Assembly (NCBI GenBank): GCA_035578135.1
Contig: JAQJVK010000003.1
Coordinates: forward strand, 23,245,253 to 23,309,252
Direction of reading: 5' to 3'
Length of the DNA stretch: 64,000 bases
Source: Flexamia atlantica
Taxonomy: Eukaryota > Arthropoda > Insecta > Hemiptera > Cicadellidae
Positions 9,884-22,753 of this stretch are shown one piece after another (positions within the stretch are counted from its first letter, which is position 1; every line of letters begins with the position of its first letter). The notes under the pieces were generated by a model. It had not been told where the DNA came from and ran no database searches. It worked only from the letters and a program-made list of their open reading frames with translations. Both the position numbers and the translations under genes were made by a program.

Positions 9884-9909
9884 CCCCGTCGCAGCAGACC
9901 TGCGTATTA
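9884..9909 (-). repeat. Right arm of inverted pair around the LINE
   Basis: Reverse complement of 3296-3321 with one mismatch, next to the LINE 5' end. The C-run faces the LINE and the TAATACGC end faces outward, opposite to the order in which this motif closes the 801-bp repeat. Confidence 0.6.
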
Positions 9910-10002
9910 GAAATCCTATTTCTTTCCTTCATGAAGGCATACGTGTTAGAGGAACCATAGAACATGGCTTATAATTTTATTCACTGTAAAAGTTCATTTT
10001 CT

Positions 10003-10140
10003 TAAGGTTTTAGGGTCTACCTTGAACAAAAAATTACAATACCACTCCAGCAATTATTAAAAAGTGCTGTCTTACGTTTTTAGACTCTATATTGAACAAA
10101 AAGATTGAATGAGCCGTCCCAGAAATTTTTTAAGTGCTGT
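10003..10140. repeat. Two ~69-bp tandem units
   Basis: Both units contain a TTGAACAAAAA segment and end with AAGTGCTGT (at about 10071 and 10140). They are diverged and no function is visible. Confidence 0.5.
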
Positions 10141-11146
10141 GGATAAAATTAATACTTTACAGTAGCACACTTTTCCTCTTTAAATAGCAGTTAGTTGTCA
10201 TAAAAATGAAGTCCTTCAAGTACAGTATAAGTGATCAGTGATCACTGAAGTCCTTCAGTAATCAGTTATTTATTTTATGTTAGACTACATACCAGCATTT
10301 CATATAGTGTATTGCACTTAAAATATATAAATATATGCAAAAGTGTAATTTATTAACCATCTGGCACCAAGTAACAAATCTTCATGTAAACAAATATAAT
10401 TAAATAGCAGAACAAAACATAGAATTAATTGACATCACATGCTTTAAATTTTACTTTCATATGTTTTGTTGGTAAACAAATCTATTATTTACTTATTTAA
10501 TACACGAGCAGTTTTTTTGTTACGAAGACTCCTCCTAAACTACTGAACCGATTTTCATGTTTTTGGTGTCATTGGAAAGAGCTTGGCGTGAAGTTTTGCA
10601 GGAAATAAAATTTAAAAAGGTTTGACTAAAGGGAAGAGCCCTAGACGCCCTTAAGGTTGTGCGACCGCCTCTGTAGACAAACTATTCCGCCTAGAGCGCA
10701 GGTCAGTCGCTTTTTTTCTGCTCACTCACACACATGCAGACCAGCTGAGCGCACACTCACACAAACGCAGGTTTTTTCCTCTTCTACCCCAGACGTATAC
10801 AATCGCTCGCGGTCTGACCCAACCCCATTGTTGATGTCAACCAACTTTCACTTCGTCGGCGTGCTGCAGGCTAGAGCTCGGCGATATGGGTCTTAGGGGT
10901 GGCTGTTATTCCAGGAGCAAAGGGGATTTGACCGTACATAAAAAAGCTATGCAATGTTGATTATTGTGATATGAACCAAGGTGAGTCAAAAGTTGTAAGT
11001 CGCCTATTATTCATTTGATCCATTACGTTGTGGGAGGGGAAAACAGCGGAAGGCGCTATTCGATAAAACGTGGCTAAATAAAAAAATGGAAAAAGATAAA
11101 ACTTTGGTTAAAACGTTGTTTTGATGGAATAAATAGGGAAAATAAA
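10141..11146. other. No gene seen; repeat debris and a GC-rich patch
   Basis: At about 10500-10600 there is a stretch containing ACTGAACCGATTTTCATG, a phrase typical of dispersed insect repeats. A GC-rich patch lies at about 10640-10910. No recognisable coding sequence. Confidence 0.3.
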
Positions 11147-11947
11147 ATACCCCCGTTGCAGCAGACCTGCATACTCAGCGAATTTCAAGTGCAAAACAAC
11201 ATATTTCAATCCAACATAGCGAGATTTGACATGTTTTTGTAAGCTCCATAAGAATAACATGGGGAATGAGTATGGAGGTTTGCTGCTACAGGTATATTAA
11301 AACTGGGTGGTTTTAATTCAATATTTAGTAGATCTGAACTAGAAGAAGCCATTTACCAAGTTTTATAAAGATATGTTGAGAAATAAGCGAGATATAGAAT
11401 TTTACTTATTTCCCATAAGGTTAACATTGGGACAACGTACTGTGTTTACCACTTTCAATATCTCGGCAACCAATGGACATAGAGCCATGATTCAAAATAC
11501 TAAATTGTTTGTTTTTTTGGGCTGAATTCAATGGTGCCAATAAAAATTTGAAAAATTTTATTTTTCTATGTAAAAATCTCAAAAAACCCATTTTTGGGGG
11601 GGTTTACCCCCCTTTACCCCCCCTTCCGGTGGTCCGATCGGGCTGGTTTACGAACTCGTCCGAATAATTACTACTTTACACGTCTATGCCAAATTTCATT
11701 CCGATTGGACCATTTTTGCGCAAGTTGTCGTGCTTAAAGACACATATATATATATATAGATATATATATAGATATATATATAGATATATAGATATATAGA
11801 TATATATATATATATTTATGAAAGTGAACGAATGGTGTTTTTGGCATCTGAGGACCTCAAAAAGAAAAGTTATGATGGTTTTAGGCTTAGGTCTTACCAT
11901 GAGACCTACGGTAACAGCTTCTTCCCTATAGGGGAAATTCGCTAAAA
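11147..11947. mobile_element. 801-bp structured repeat, copy A
   Basis: Almost identical to 62943-63747: I see about six substitutions plus a length change in the internal (TATATAGA)n tract. It starts ATACCCCCGTTGCAGCAG and ends GGGGAAATTCGCTAAAA. AGCGAATTTC near the start is the exact inverse of GAAATTCGCT at the end. The first ~30 bp also form an imperfect inverted pair with about 11263-11294. There is a CCCTATAGGG palindrome near the right end. It is non-coding. Copy B interrupts another repeat, which proves mobility. Confidence 0.8.
11741..11815. repeat. (TATATAGA)n microsatellite inside copy A
   Basis: An alternating TA/GATATA tract. The equivalent tract in copy B (63539-63616) differs in length. 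Confidence 0.85.
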
Positions 11948-12266
11948 GGGGATTAGACTCGATGTCGTATCTCTAATAATAGGGACATTATATTAATAGA
12001 GATATACATAGAGAAACATGTATATAGAAATTATATACATTGTCATTAATTGTAAATTATATTACACATGGTCAGCTACTATGGTTGCTAATACAATGCA
12101 GCACTAAGAAACAACAAGAAAGTAAAATCTCCCGGGCAAAGCCGGGGTTAGTAAGATATAAAAATAACTATGTAATAATAAGGCTATGAACAAAACCCTA
12201 CGTACAAAAAACCTCAAATGCATGAAAACATTATTATGTCAAACCACCTCCTTACATACAAACATA

Positions 12267-12353
12267 AATTATTTCAAAATGTTTAGGAAAACCTTAAAAA
12301 ACTTTCTTTTGGACAATCCATTGTGTATCCCATTAAAGAGTTTCATATTTTAG
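12267..12353 (+). pseudogene. LINE C-terminus relic 1
   Basis: A short plus-strand frame encodes a KTLKNFLLDNPL-type segment and ends in TAG. This matches the extreme C-terminus of CR1/Jockey-like LINE proteins (helix, then FLL.NPLY and an EF-like end). No other part of the protein is visible upstream. It is related to relic 2, ~385 bp downstream. Confidence 0.55.
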
Positions 12354-12570
12354 GTGAAGTAAATAATTTTCATGATATTTAGTTTGTTATTAGGGGTACA
12401 CACAAAAGAGTTATAGAGGATCATGTAGATATAAATTTATAGAATTTAGTTTACATTTTTTGACACAATCGACCATATTTTAAATTTACACTAAGTGATA
12501 TAAGAATGGAAAATATCCATGGTTAAAAAAAAAACAAGAACTAAACCCAATAATGTAATAGTAGGCCACG

Positions 12571-12738
12571 GAACAATCCAATTTACAAAATATTTCCTAT
12601 CCAGGAACACGCTTTTATAATAATCTACCTAAAAATATAAATAAGCTCAAAATGTTTATAACGCATCTAAAAAACTTTCTTTTGGATAATCCGTTGTACG
12701 AGTACATTCCTTTGAGAAGAATTTCATCTTATAGGTGA
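12571..12738 (+). pseudogene. LINE C-terminus relic 2
   Basis: The frame reads through SYPGTRFYNNLPKNINKLK and then HLKNFLLDNPLYEYIPL to a TGA at 12736-12738. The GxxxYNxLP motif followed by an FLLxNPLY helix is a hallmark of the LINE RT-protein C-terminus. It lies on the strand opposite the big LINE, is 5'-truncated and encodes no catalytic domain. Confidence 0.7.
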
Positions 12739-14689
12739 AATAAATGTTGGTTTTCTTAAGCAGTTTGCGTGTTGTATAGAGCAATGTAACGAAAAATATA
12801 GTTCATCTCACGGACCTAAAGCTGTTTTTCGTTACTCGGTCATTTTTCGTAATGAAATATACTATATTAGATGACCAAAGACTAATAGTAATGATCATGA
12901 AAAAATCATTTTTTTTCTACAAAAGTAGTTTTTTTGTAAGTAATGCAAGGACGTGTGATAAAATACGTTTGTTGAGTATTATTGGTATAAACGCATTTTC
13001 CTAAAAATGAGTTTCCTCCCGTATTTATGAACCGATTTCCATTACTTTGGTACCGTATTATTTTTAATTGAACTATTAACAAATTTTATCTATAAAATAT
13101 TTACTGACGTAATAAGGTCTTTAGATATTTACGTTTGAAAATTCAGCCACCATATCCAAAATAAACATTGAAAAGAATATTATTTTTCAGTAATAACCTT
13201 CTGAGGTGATATAACTGTATAAAACGTTTTACTTCGTTACAATAAACCGTTTTTGAATGAAAAATATTTTGTGAAAAACAAAATGCCGACTGTACGAGTA
13301 AATGTTGAGATTTCGGAATTGAGAATAACATATTTTTACTTGCTTATCAACCAGGAATAAAACCTAAAAATATTGATAGATAGTTCCGTGACACTCTTTA
13401 TAAACACACATACCATTGGTACGAAACTGCCATACAATGTACATTAAATGAACAGGTACAAGGCAAGTAAACAGGTATGGTAAATCTGGAAGAGAGAGTT
13501 CATGGATTATGACTTTTTGTCTAGTATTTTCTGATTTCTCTTGTCTTGTGCCTCTAAAATGTAATCCGGGTCTCGTGCCCTAAGCCCTCGAACTATCCTA
13601 CTATCTACTATTTCTGGAAGCATGCAGTTGCATGGAAAAACAAACTATGTAAAAATTATAAATAAACATATTATCAAAAATGAAATAAAGGTCTAAATCT
13701 CAGAATTTTTTTAGTATAAAAAATAAATGACTAGCAGTTGCCCGTGGCTTCGCTCACGATAAAAATTATGGTCTAACCTTGATATGACGAATCTAAAGGG
13801 ACTGAAAAGAAACGGTAATATCAAGGAATATGTAATGTAGAGGTATGTCTATGTGTTATGGCGGAGTGTAGGTTAAAAATGATATACCATAGTATATAGC
13901 GTAGGTTGTGCTTTCACAGTCATAACCGGAAACTGCCGAACCAATTTTAACATCAAATGTGTCGATTTTAAAGTATTTCTTCGTAGGTTTACCATTACGT
14001 CTCTGAATTGTCTATTAGGGCATCAGCCACTGATTGCAGTATTTATTTTTTCCATGAAAGCTGGGACACAGTTAATTAGATGAAAAAGAAATTTGCCTAA
14101 TTATTGTAACGGGCATGATTGTAATAATAATTTCATAAACATAATAAACATAAGAGCCGCCCTAAGGGAATAACTATCACTCCCGCGACCTAAATAAAGA
14201 TGGCGCCACATAATGAGCTTATGATTAAACACATAAGGAACAAAATTAAACTTAATGTAACGTTTAAATAGTACGTATGACCTAAAAAAAATCATCAAAA
14301 CAACCATAAAACCACAAATATATGGTAGAACATAATATAATTATAACTTGCATTCAGGGATTTGTATAGTTTAGAGATTTTTACATAAAATAGATCAAGG
14401 AATCACATTATTACAGCACAGTCTGTTTCTGACTAAAAAATCACTGTACCTCCCTCTTTCAATCCTGTCGGGATTTAGTCTCAAGACTTACCCACAAAAG
14501 GCAATACGCTCTTCAGTCTTTAAGCAAAGTACTTTGAATTATATGAAACTAGCTTCAATGTCCGTTGTGGTTAAATACAACGGTCTCTAGAAAAATAGTA
14601 CATAGTATATGGGGTTTTCTTGTGAAATGTCAGAAAGGTAATTGGATTTTTTCAAAAATAAAATTGGTTTGAAAAAAAACATGATCAGA
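12739..14689. other. AT-rich stretch, no gene seen
   Basis: No supported coding region. A CCCGTGGCTTCGCTCACG repeat edge, also found at ~3136, occurs at about 13741. Confidence 0.3.
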
Positions 14690-15660
14690 TGATCAGCTGT
14701 TAATGTATTTCCTATAGAAAACATGTTTTTTTTTTAAACTTTTTAAACTTTTCCACCATAAATCTTATAAAAGTTAAATTATCACAGTTATTTGTAAATC
14801 TACAGGGAGAAAGCTTTCCAACGACCGCATATTAAAATCTCTCTGGTAGAACTGTAGATTCAGCTGTACAAAGTTTTGCAAAAAATCTCTAACTCAGTAT
14901 TTTCTCACCACTATAAATTCGGAGGTTGCTTAGGTTTTTTGCAAATAACTTTTAAATGGTGCAGAAATCAGCTAAAGTGGAAGGTTATATTCTGAAAGAG
15001 AATAAAATTTCCTACAATTCGGTACTATGCATTTCTTGAAAATACTGATGATGGACAGCCAAAACCCGGCTACAAAAAGAAACTTAAAAAAGCTGTTTAT
15101 CTATTTCTTATAGCAAATTTGTGTTTTAACGTTTCCACCATAAATCTTTTAAAAAATCTAACTTTCATAATTATTTGCAAATCTACGTGGATGGAGCTTT
15201 CCAACGATCTGTTAACTATTAAAATCTGTTCGGTAGAACTCTAGATTTAGTTGTACAAAGTTTAACAAAAATTACTCTAATTCAGTATTTTCTCACCACT
15301 ATAAATTCGGAGGTTGCTTAGGTTTTTTGCAATGCAAATAACTTTTAAATGGTGAAGAAATCGGCTAAAGTGGAAAGTGATATTCTGAAAGAGAATTAAA
15401 TTTCCTACAAATGACTAATATTCATTTCTTGAAAATACTCAATAAAGCCAACCAAAATTTGACTCGAAGTAAAAAATGTGAAAAACCCCGTTTTCAATGT
15501 ATTTCTTATGGAAAACATGTGTTTTTTACTTTTTCACCATAAATCTGAACAAAAACAAACTTTCATAATTATTTGACAATCTACAGGGAGAGAGCTTTCC
15601 AATGACCCATTAATTAATAAAATCGGCCCGGTAGAACTGGAGATTTAGTTGTCTGAAGGT
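14690..15660. repeat. Tandem repeat, ~380-400-bp period, about 2.4 copies
   Basis: The phrase CACCATAAATCT recurs at about 14754, 15136 and 15536. Each occurrence is followed by AGCTTTCCAACGA (or a variant), GGTAGAACT and TCTCACCACTATAAATTCGG in the same order. Copies are diverged by substitutions and small indels. The block is non-coding and may be part of a larger repeat. Confidence 0.75.
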
Positions 15661-17664
15661 TGGACTAAACTGAATTATTATAAGAGTAGATAGATGCCAA
15701 ATCATCGTGACAGGCATAGTTGTAATAAAAAATAATATTAGGGACGCATTCATGAAAAACTATAATTCCCGCTGCCGGAAACCGCTGCCGAACGATAACT
15801 CCCGCTGCAACATTATTAATTAGTGGTGGATTATATCTAAACCAAATGTAACTTTAATATAGTAGGTAAACAATTTTGTTCTTGAAATAAATCAACAAAA
15901 ACACAAAGCCATGATGAAAAATCAAATTATAATCATCTGTAACAGGGTATACATTACCGAAGTTAACTACTAGCTGGTTGTTTCATGAACATTGAAAATG
16001 TAAACAAAACTCGTCCAAATACTTTTATATGGGAAAATTTGAAAACTTCGACCTCGCCAAAAACCCTTTCAAACTTAGAGTTTTGGAAAATCCGTTCTTA
16101 GCGGATGACTACGCCCTAAAAGGAACGTTCATGCAAATTTTCAAGGTTCTAGGTCAAGTAGTTTAGGCTGTGCTATGATAGGTGAGTGGAATTTGACCAA
16201 TCACAATATAGTAGATTTCCAGACAGTCTACACATTATCGTTAAGACTGATAACCTACAACCTATAAGCTTGTCCTTACATTTTTTTAGAGAAAATGTTA
16301 TCATGATATGCACCTGAGCACCTGTAGTGTTCCTATGATGTGTAAACTGCCTCTAAACCATTTATAATTGGTAGCATAGTAATTGTGAGATTCAGACCTT
16401 TAATCTGATATCATATTTGTATGTTTTAGTCGATTATGCCTTTGTAAAGAGCAGTTATTACAAAAATATTTATTAAATATGTTTATTAAATTTACAATAG
16501 GTTTTTAAATATCAGAGTGAGTTATAAATAGTCGTTATTGGTTTAACGAGGTCAAAGGATAAATGGCATTTGTAGAAACAATATTTATAAAATATTTAGA
16601 TCAAAATTATTTAAAATTACTAATTCAAATCTCAGGATCATAAGTAAAAAGTTAATTAAATCAAAATAAATAGGTTTCATATATAAAGTACTGATTACTA
16701 TCAAACTCCCTTAATCTCAGGAATTAATCAATGGTTTTATATAATGGCTAAACTATAATCTTGTTCTTATAATTTTACAAGTTCCGAAGCACATTATTGA
16801 TATATCTGGAAGAGAAAGCCTCTCTCGTTATCTACACAGAAGAAAACAGAGCGGGGTGGTGACCTGGACAACCCACCACCTCAGGCAGAAAGGTGGCATA
16901 CTTGACTGACGGGGTGGCACTTTGACGGGATTGGTGTATTTTTATGAGGTGGCTATCTGTCGCTATGGCTAGGTGGCGACATGTCGGGGTGGCACCTAGA
17001 CGTCCACCTGGGGCCCCTGTGGCGGGCACGGCCGGGGCCGGGTGGAAGGTTGCAAGGAGCGACAGGGGATGCGAGAGAGAGAGAGAGAAAAAACTAATGG
17101 GCAAGAAGAGAGACGGAGATACGTGCGCGTGTGCCTGCTCGGTCCGTGTGGGCACAATAGGCAGCTCAGGGGGAGGGGTGCTGCGTGGCCTACTGCGTCA
17201 TATAATCTGTGGGCTGAAATCTGATTGTTTTTCGCACTTTACTCTATATACCAATTTTTATTTTTACAGGACCTTGATTAAAATTACTTTGCAAGTTTAT
17301 GCTCAGAGCGACATACAATTTTTAAGCAGTTTGGATAAATAACTTACAAAATACAAAAATTATATCATGAACAAATACAAAAAAATACAAAACACACAAA
17401 TGTAGCTCTTAAGGAATCTAATTGACATGTAATAAACCAATATTGAAACGTATGTGATGAGCCATCTTCAAAAGAGGTGATATAGAAAATACCCCAAAAT
17501 TGGCACTTTAGATGTAAAATTTCACGTTATAAAATGTTTTTTCACAAAAAAATTGGGTGGCCATAGTTTCTATTGTCATTACGAATAAAATTAGCCAAAA
17601 AAAATTAATTTTCATTTTTTGATCGCACAGCCTTAAAGTCTAGTATTAGTCCATAAGATTTAAC
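15661..17664. other. No gene seen; GC-rich patch at 16840-17210
   Basis: At about 16130 there is AAATTTTCAAGGTTCTAGG, typical of dispersed insect repeat ends. The patch at 16840-17210 is strongly GC-rich with repeated GGGTGGCA and a short (GA)n run. The frames open there on both strands look like chance frames in GC-rich DNA. Confidence 0.3.
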
Positions 17665-17799
17665 ATGGGAATAGAAATTTCAAATAAAGCAGGTGATTGG
17701 AGCAAACAAAGTTTTTCAGCAAAGCCATATGTTGTTAATGGAATAGAAACCATTGCATGTAGAGATGGAGGCATTTCAGTTGATGGAAGATGTAAATAA
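17665..17799 (+). CDS. Small open frame (44 codons), unknown
   Basis: ATG at 17665, TAA at 17797-17799, followed at once by AATAAATAAAC. The peptide has a mixed, protein-like composition with two cysteines near the end (ACRDGG...GRCK), unlike the Lys/Asn/Ile-rich frames expected by chance in AT-rich DNA. I do not recognise a family. It could be a terminal exon, a decayed fragment of a transferred gene, or chance. No promoter or splice partner is convincing. Confidence 0.15.
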   Translation: MGIEISNKAGDWSKQSFSAKPYVVNGIETIACRDGGISVDGRCK

Positions 17800-18071
17800 A
17801 TAAACTATTATCCTAATAATTTTTTAAGGTAAGAATTCAGTTTTAAAAACATTTATTTTGAATCACATGTGTGAAGATCTTAATATTTACATATGTTTAT
17901 ATTCCAAAGAAAAATACCAAAAGGAGAAATAAATAAACTCTTATGTATAGATTCTCTAAATATAAATATAAAAATAAAAGAAAAAAGAAACAGACTTAAC
18001 ATTGATTATAAGTACATTTTATTGAGCCATTTTAGTTCGGTCTGAGATTAAGATGGGTCATGCGCTACTTA

Positions 18072-18233
18072 GGGCCGCTTTCTCCAATTAAGGTTTAAAA
18101 TAAACGTGAATTTAATTTAAACCATATGAATATTCTAAGGTTTTATTTATATACTAATGATCAGGAAAATAAAAATTTTACTAAACTTAAGTTTCTTAAG
18201 CTAAAATAAAACTAGATTTGGGGAAAGCAGCTC
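18072..18233. mobile_element. PIF/Harbinger-like MITE (162 bp)
   Basis: Termini GGGCCGCTTTCTCCAA and, inverted, GAGCTGCTTTCCCCAA are flanked by TTA on both sides (18069-18071 and 18234-18236). A 3-bp TWA target duplication with G-rich TIRs fits the PIF/Harbinger superfamily. The interior is AT-rich and partly self-complementary, with no coding capacity. Confidence 0.65.
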
Positions 18234-18236
18234 TTA

Positions 18237-21200
18237 CTCACATATACTAAATTTCAGCAAGTTTTACAAAAATAATATAAAACCCACGAAACCAATTAGC
18301 TTAACTTTATTTTTTTACAAAACATAATTTAATTCTTCTTTACCCATCAGGTTTAATTCTAAAAACCCATTTAAAAGCATTCGTGTTTTCGAAACAAATT
18401 TGCAGTCGATTTTCAAATAACAATTTGTTTTGGTTAATTTTCTTTCATATGGTGCATGGGGTGGTTCAATTAATAATTAATTTACTATGACAATTTCATC
18501 TTGATGAACTTGGTTGAGTATACGGTTCGATTGGAGTTTATGGTGAATGTTAATGTGAAGAGTTTGTAAGCAATTACCTAAAAGAAAATAACATGAAAAT
18601 GTAAATTACTTTAATTTAGTTCAACTATGAAATGCTAACCATGAATGATGTAAACATGTAAATATTATAATTTTATCAATTCCTTTTGTGTTTAGTGATG
18701 CTCTATAATAAAAAGAACCCAGTTTCCAGTAATTCCAGCACTCGCTACCTAGGTATAGCTCAGCGAGGGTCAGACAAATGATTAAGTTGGAATTTACCTT
18801 CCCTCCCCAGTACTTTCTCGTGGACTGCTGTATATGTGGCGTCAGGTCAAGCCAACTCCTTTGAGGGGCTCTTAATATTCGTAGAAAACCACTAAAGAAA
18901 CATGGACATCTCATTAAAGATGACTGAGTATTCGCAAAAAAAATAGTTTTAAAAAGCTTTTGTAACAAATTTTAGTATAACAGGAAGTTCAACCATATAA
19001 TTAATAAAATAGTTCTAGAATACTGAACCATAATTATTTTTATTTAGAAATCAATACATAACAATTGCTCAATTTCGAGCAACCGGTTTACTAGTCTAAC
19101 TAAAATGCTTTCAAAATCCCTGACATGGGTACCTTTAAGACGGTCCCAGGGCTAAGCCCTGAAATTTATCACGAAATTGATGGTGTATAAACCTACTCCA
19201 TGAAATTCTACATGTATGTACCAAGTTTCGTGGCCATCGGTCCAGCGGTGTCTGAGTTTATCCGTGCCAACTATATATATATATACCAACATCCTCTTTT
19301 ATACTTATAGATTTACAGTATTTAGTAAAGAAACTTTCTCAAGAAACACGTCTCTTGCCTTCTAAAGTAATAAATGGTTACCAAACTTACGTAGAACGAT
19401 GATTTAATTAGTACTGTCTGCGCTGAACAAAATAATTAGTTCGATCATTAACGTCCATCCATACTTACCTTACTGTACCGTGTACCCCTATCACCCGTAG
19501 CATCAACTCGTTCACTCGCTGCGATCAGATATTTATTATGTTTTATAGCTATAGTACAAGACCATCTTATTCCTACTATGTAACACAGAAATAAAAGGAC
19601 ACCTTAGAAGAAAACCCCGATTTACAACTGGTGCGCCTTCAAGTCGGCGACGACGCACGGCAAGCTGGCAGGCGAACAGTTGCGCTGTTATCTAATTGAA
19701 GGGCTTGTTGTAATTGATTGCTTGGACTAACTGAACTTTGCCTATTAGCCTTTTAGCGAATTTACCCCTATAGGGAAGTAGTTATTTTGTCATATTTTTG
19801 CCCATAGTTATGTCATACATTTCCCTATGTATTTTTGCTGTACTGTGATTTTTTAACTTTATGTTTCAAACCTTCCAAATGTGGATATGTTGATTTAAAT
19901 ACTGAAATAGTTTCTAATATATGTTTGGTTTTTTTATATTTTTATGAACGTACTTTGTTTATGGTTTTTCCTTACCAAAATGAAGGAAAACAATTCTAGT
20001 AGTCCACTTGCTTAAAAACTTTTAGTCCCTCATACAATACAATATGTATTTAAAATATAATAATTCTTATTACATATTAATTTAGGGAAATAGTTTAAGG
20101 GTGGCATTGGCTTATTACTTCGAAATTCAAATTTTTAAATCCAATATTTTACTCTTGCATCCAAACATTGAAAGACTTTATTTTTGGATTTTTCCTTTAA
20201 CACATTCACAAACGAAATAGTATGAATATATTACAAATTATTTATTGTCGTAGATACATACTGTGCATAGTTGTTATTAGCCTATACCGTAAATTTTGTC
20301 GTCGACTAAGGCTTTTTGCACTTGGCGCCGCTTAGAGGTAAACAAAGAATGGAAAAACTACCGTAATATTCATAGAAAAAAGTTTAGATTTAGAAAAAAT
20401 ATAAGATTATAGATAAGTTCAATTAGTTCAATGTCCCTACAAGGTGATGAAATATTAAGACATCAAACTTTGCATGTTTTGGTTATGATGAATTCCTTTT
20501 GAAAGGAGGATAAAATAATTCTGATGATGGTTTAAGCCCCGTTCTAAGGATGACAAAATCGATTGCAAAGCGACAAAATAAAGGTTTTTAATGAAATACC
20601 TAACTAAATTAGGTGTGACCTTAAAATTTATTATTTACTTTGCGAATACTTCACATCTTCCCCTCCCCTAAGGGTGTTGTTACCTCCTGACTACCACAAA
20701 CGACGCAACGACGTGGGGTAGATTGCAAATGAAATGGTAAGTGTATGGAGATTGCCGAGCGGTGATTGCAGGCGCGGACACCTAATGCGACTAGCGCACT
20801 CTGCCCGTGCCACTTTGAACTAGCAGATTAGATTTGACGCCGCTAGAGAGCAGGCTAAATGTTGTCGCAAACAAGCAGAGTGCTTTTAGCGCTTCCAAAA
20901 ACCGCTACATTCGCCCCGACGCCAACCCTCTCGAATAACTTCTTTTCACCATCTATTTATTTTATAAAATTCTAATAAGATTTTTCGTATTATTTTATTT
21001 TTCTTTTTATTTATTTTTTCCTTTCTTTTCATCTAACAAATTATTTATGTAACTTTTTACTTACTAGGAAAAATACACCATACAGCAACCAATTTGTTGC
21101 TAGCAAGGAATACAATGTTTGGATTAGATTTTTCTGCTCCTCGCATGCATCATTGAGCTCCTCACTTAAAATATTTTCATCGAAAGAGATATTAAGCAAA

Positions 21201-22109
21201 AAATGTACATATTTCTAAAACAAACTAAAAATTCAAGAGATGCCTTTCTAAATTGGTGATATTAGAAACAAGAATTCGGAAAAGTCTTTTTTTATTGGTG
21301 CATTTGATTTAGAACTGTAAGTGAAAAGAGTTGGTATCAACAAATTAAGCATTATTCATTATGATAAAGTGTTGTTTTACTGTACACAGTATTGGCAATA
21401 TAAATTGAATTGAACCACGTGATTGAACAACTTTTTCATTTTGTAAGCTTTTATAATTCTTAGACACGTATTGTTGGACGCCAATAAATAATTCTTGGTT
21501 CTTAAATCAATTCACAATTCCTTCGAGGGTTTGGTTGTCTTTCGTGTAAGGAGCAGAATTGTATGTGGGCTTACCCTATAATCCAATATAAATTATACTT
21601 TACTTGTTATCTTTCAGTGTTTAGAAGTGGAATTGTAGGAAGTGGTTTAATAGATTTGTAGCTAATGCATTAATTGTTGAAGGATAACACAAGTTATGAA
21701 AAATAAGACAACTGTGATCAACCGCACGGGCGTCTAAGGAGTGACTTACTTATTTGTGCAAAAAACATTCTTCGAGAAATCCATAAAATGCAATTAATTG
21801 AATGGACCCTTTGCTACAGTATATGTACTTTTGTTGAATGGCATATCAAATCATACAATTTAAATAATGGCAGTTGCCGTAGTTAAAAAAAATTAAGGTG
21901 AGAGAATCTTTGGTTACCTACAAACACTGGAAATTGAAAATAAGGTTCACTACGATTATCTGATTGATTTGTATATAATTTCAACAACTTTACTGGTTCG
22001 TCTACTTTGTAGATTAAGAAACAAGTGTGGTTGTGTTTTTATTACAGTGGAATTATGTGAAATATTACTTATTGTATTTATTGTACATGGCACCATTTTG
22101 CACACTAGG
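18237..22109. other. No gene seen; repeat fragments and a GC-rich patch
   Basis: At about 19200-19320 there is a repeat end of the type ACCAAGTTTCGTGGCCATCG plus a (TA)n run. At about 19752-19785 TTTTAGCGAATTTACCCC with CCCTATAGGG matches the inverted end of the 801-bp repeat, a diverged third relic. At 20640-20940 lies a CpG-containing GC-rich patch. No coding sequence is supported. Confidence 0.35.
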
Positions 22110-22149
22110 CCTACTGCACATAATTTTTCATTACGTTTATATAATAACA

Positions 22150-22450
22150 CTATTAAAATTTTAGCTTTAAAAAATTCTTTTGAATAATAAATGCAACGAT
22201 TTGTTAAAAACGTCTTCATGTACTTTTTTGAATTTGCCATAACGTAATTTTTTTATACTTGATATAGTAACTTATTGTACAGTTTTACAATTTTATTATG
22301 TAAATGTCCATTGTGCCATAGAGATCTAGCTCGTCGTAACTTCAATTTATCATTATTTCTTGTCCCATGGTTATGTGTAGTGTTATTTTCTGTATTTTGT
22401 TTTTTCTGGTTTTCATAGTTTGTTTTGCATATATTGCATATATAATGCCC
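22150..22450 (-). pseudogene. LINE C-terminus relic 3
   Basis: On the minus strand, one frame with stops encodes HNHGTRNNDKLKL, then KIVKLYNKL, then after a stop KYMKTFLTNRCIYYSKEFF. These are the usual C-terminal blocks of a LINE protein: Y/HNTR, YNxLP-like, then a K..LK.FL...CFYS..EF end. The block order and strand show a 5'-truncated, decayed copy. No RT or endonuclease domain is present. Confidence 0.65.
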
Positions 22451-22753
22451 TCATATTATTGTGGTTCTCCATAATTCACTTCTAGTTGTCTGAATATGTT
22501 TAATTACATTTGATATATTGCATAGTAATCGTTAAAAATTATTTTATCAATCTTATAGAAATGTCTTCAGATCCGTAGTAAGATAATTTTGATACAAGTA
22601 TGTCATGTGACATTAATAGAGTATTGTATAAACTTTGTGATTATATGCAGTCACAAAAGATATTGCATTCCTATTAAACCCGCCTCTCCCACAACTAGAT
22701 GCCTAACTATCCATAGGACATATAAAGAGCAATAGTTATTTGTGTTTTAAATA

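Noticed and set aside
16832..17342. Overlapping 107- and 132-codon frames
   Set aside because: GC-rich patch with GGTGGC and GA repeats. The frames overlap on opposite strands and have low-complexity composition.
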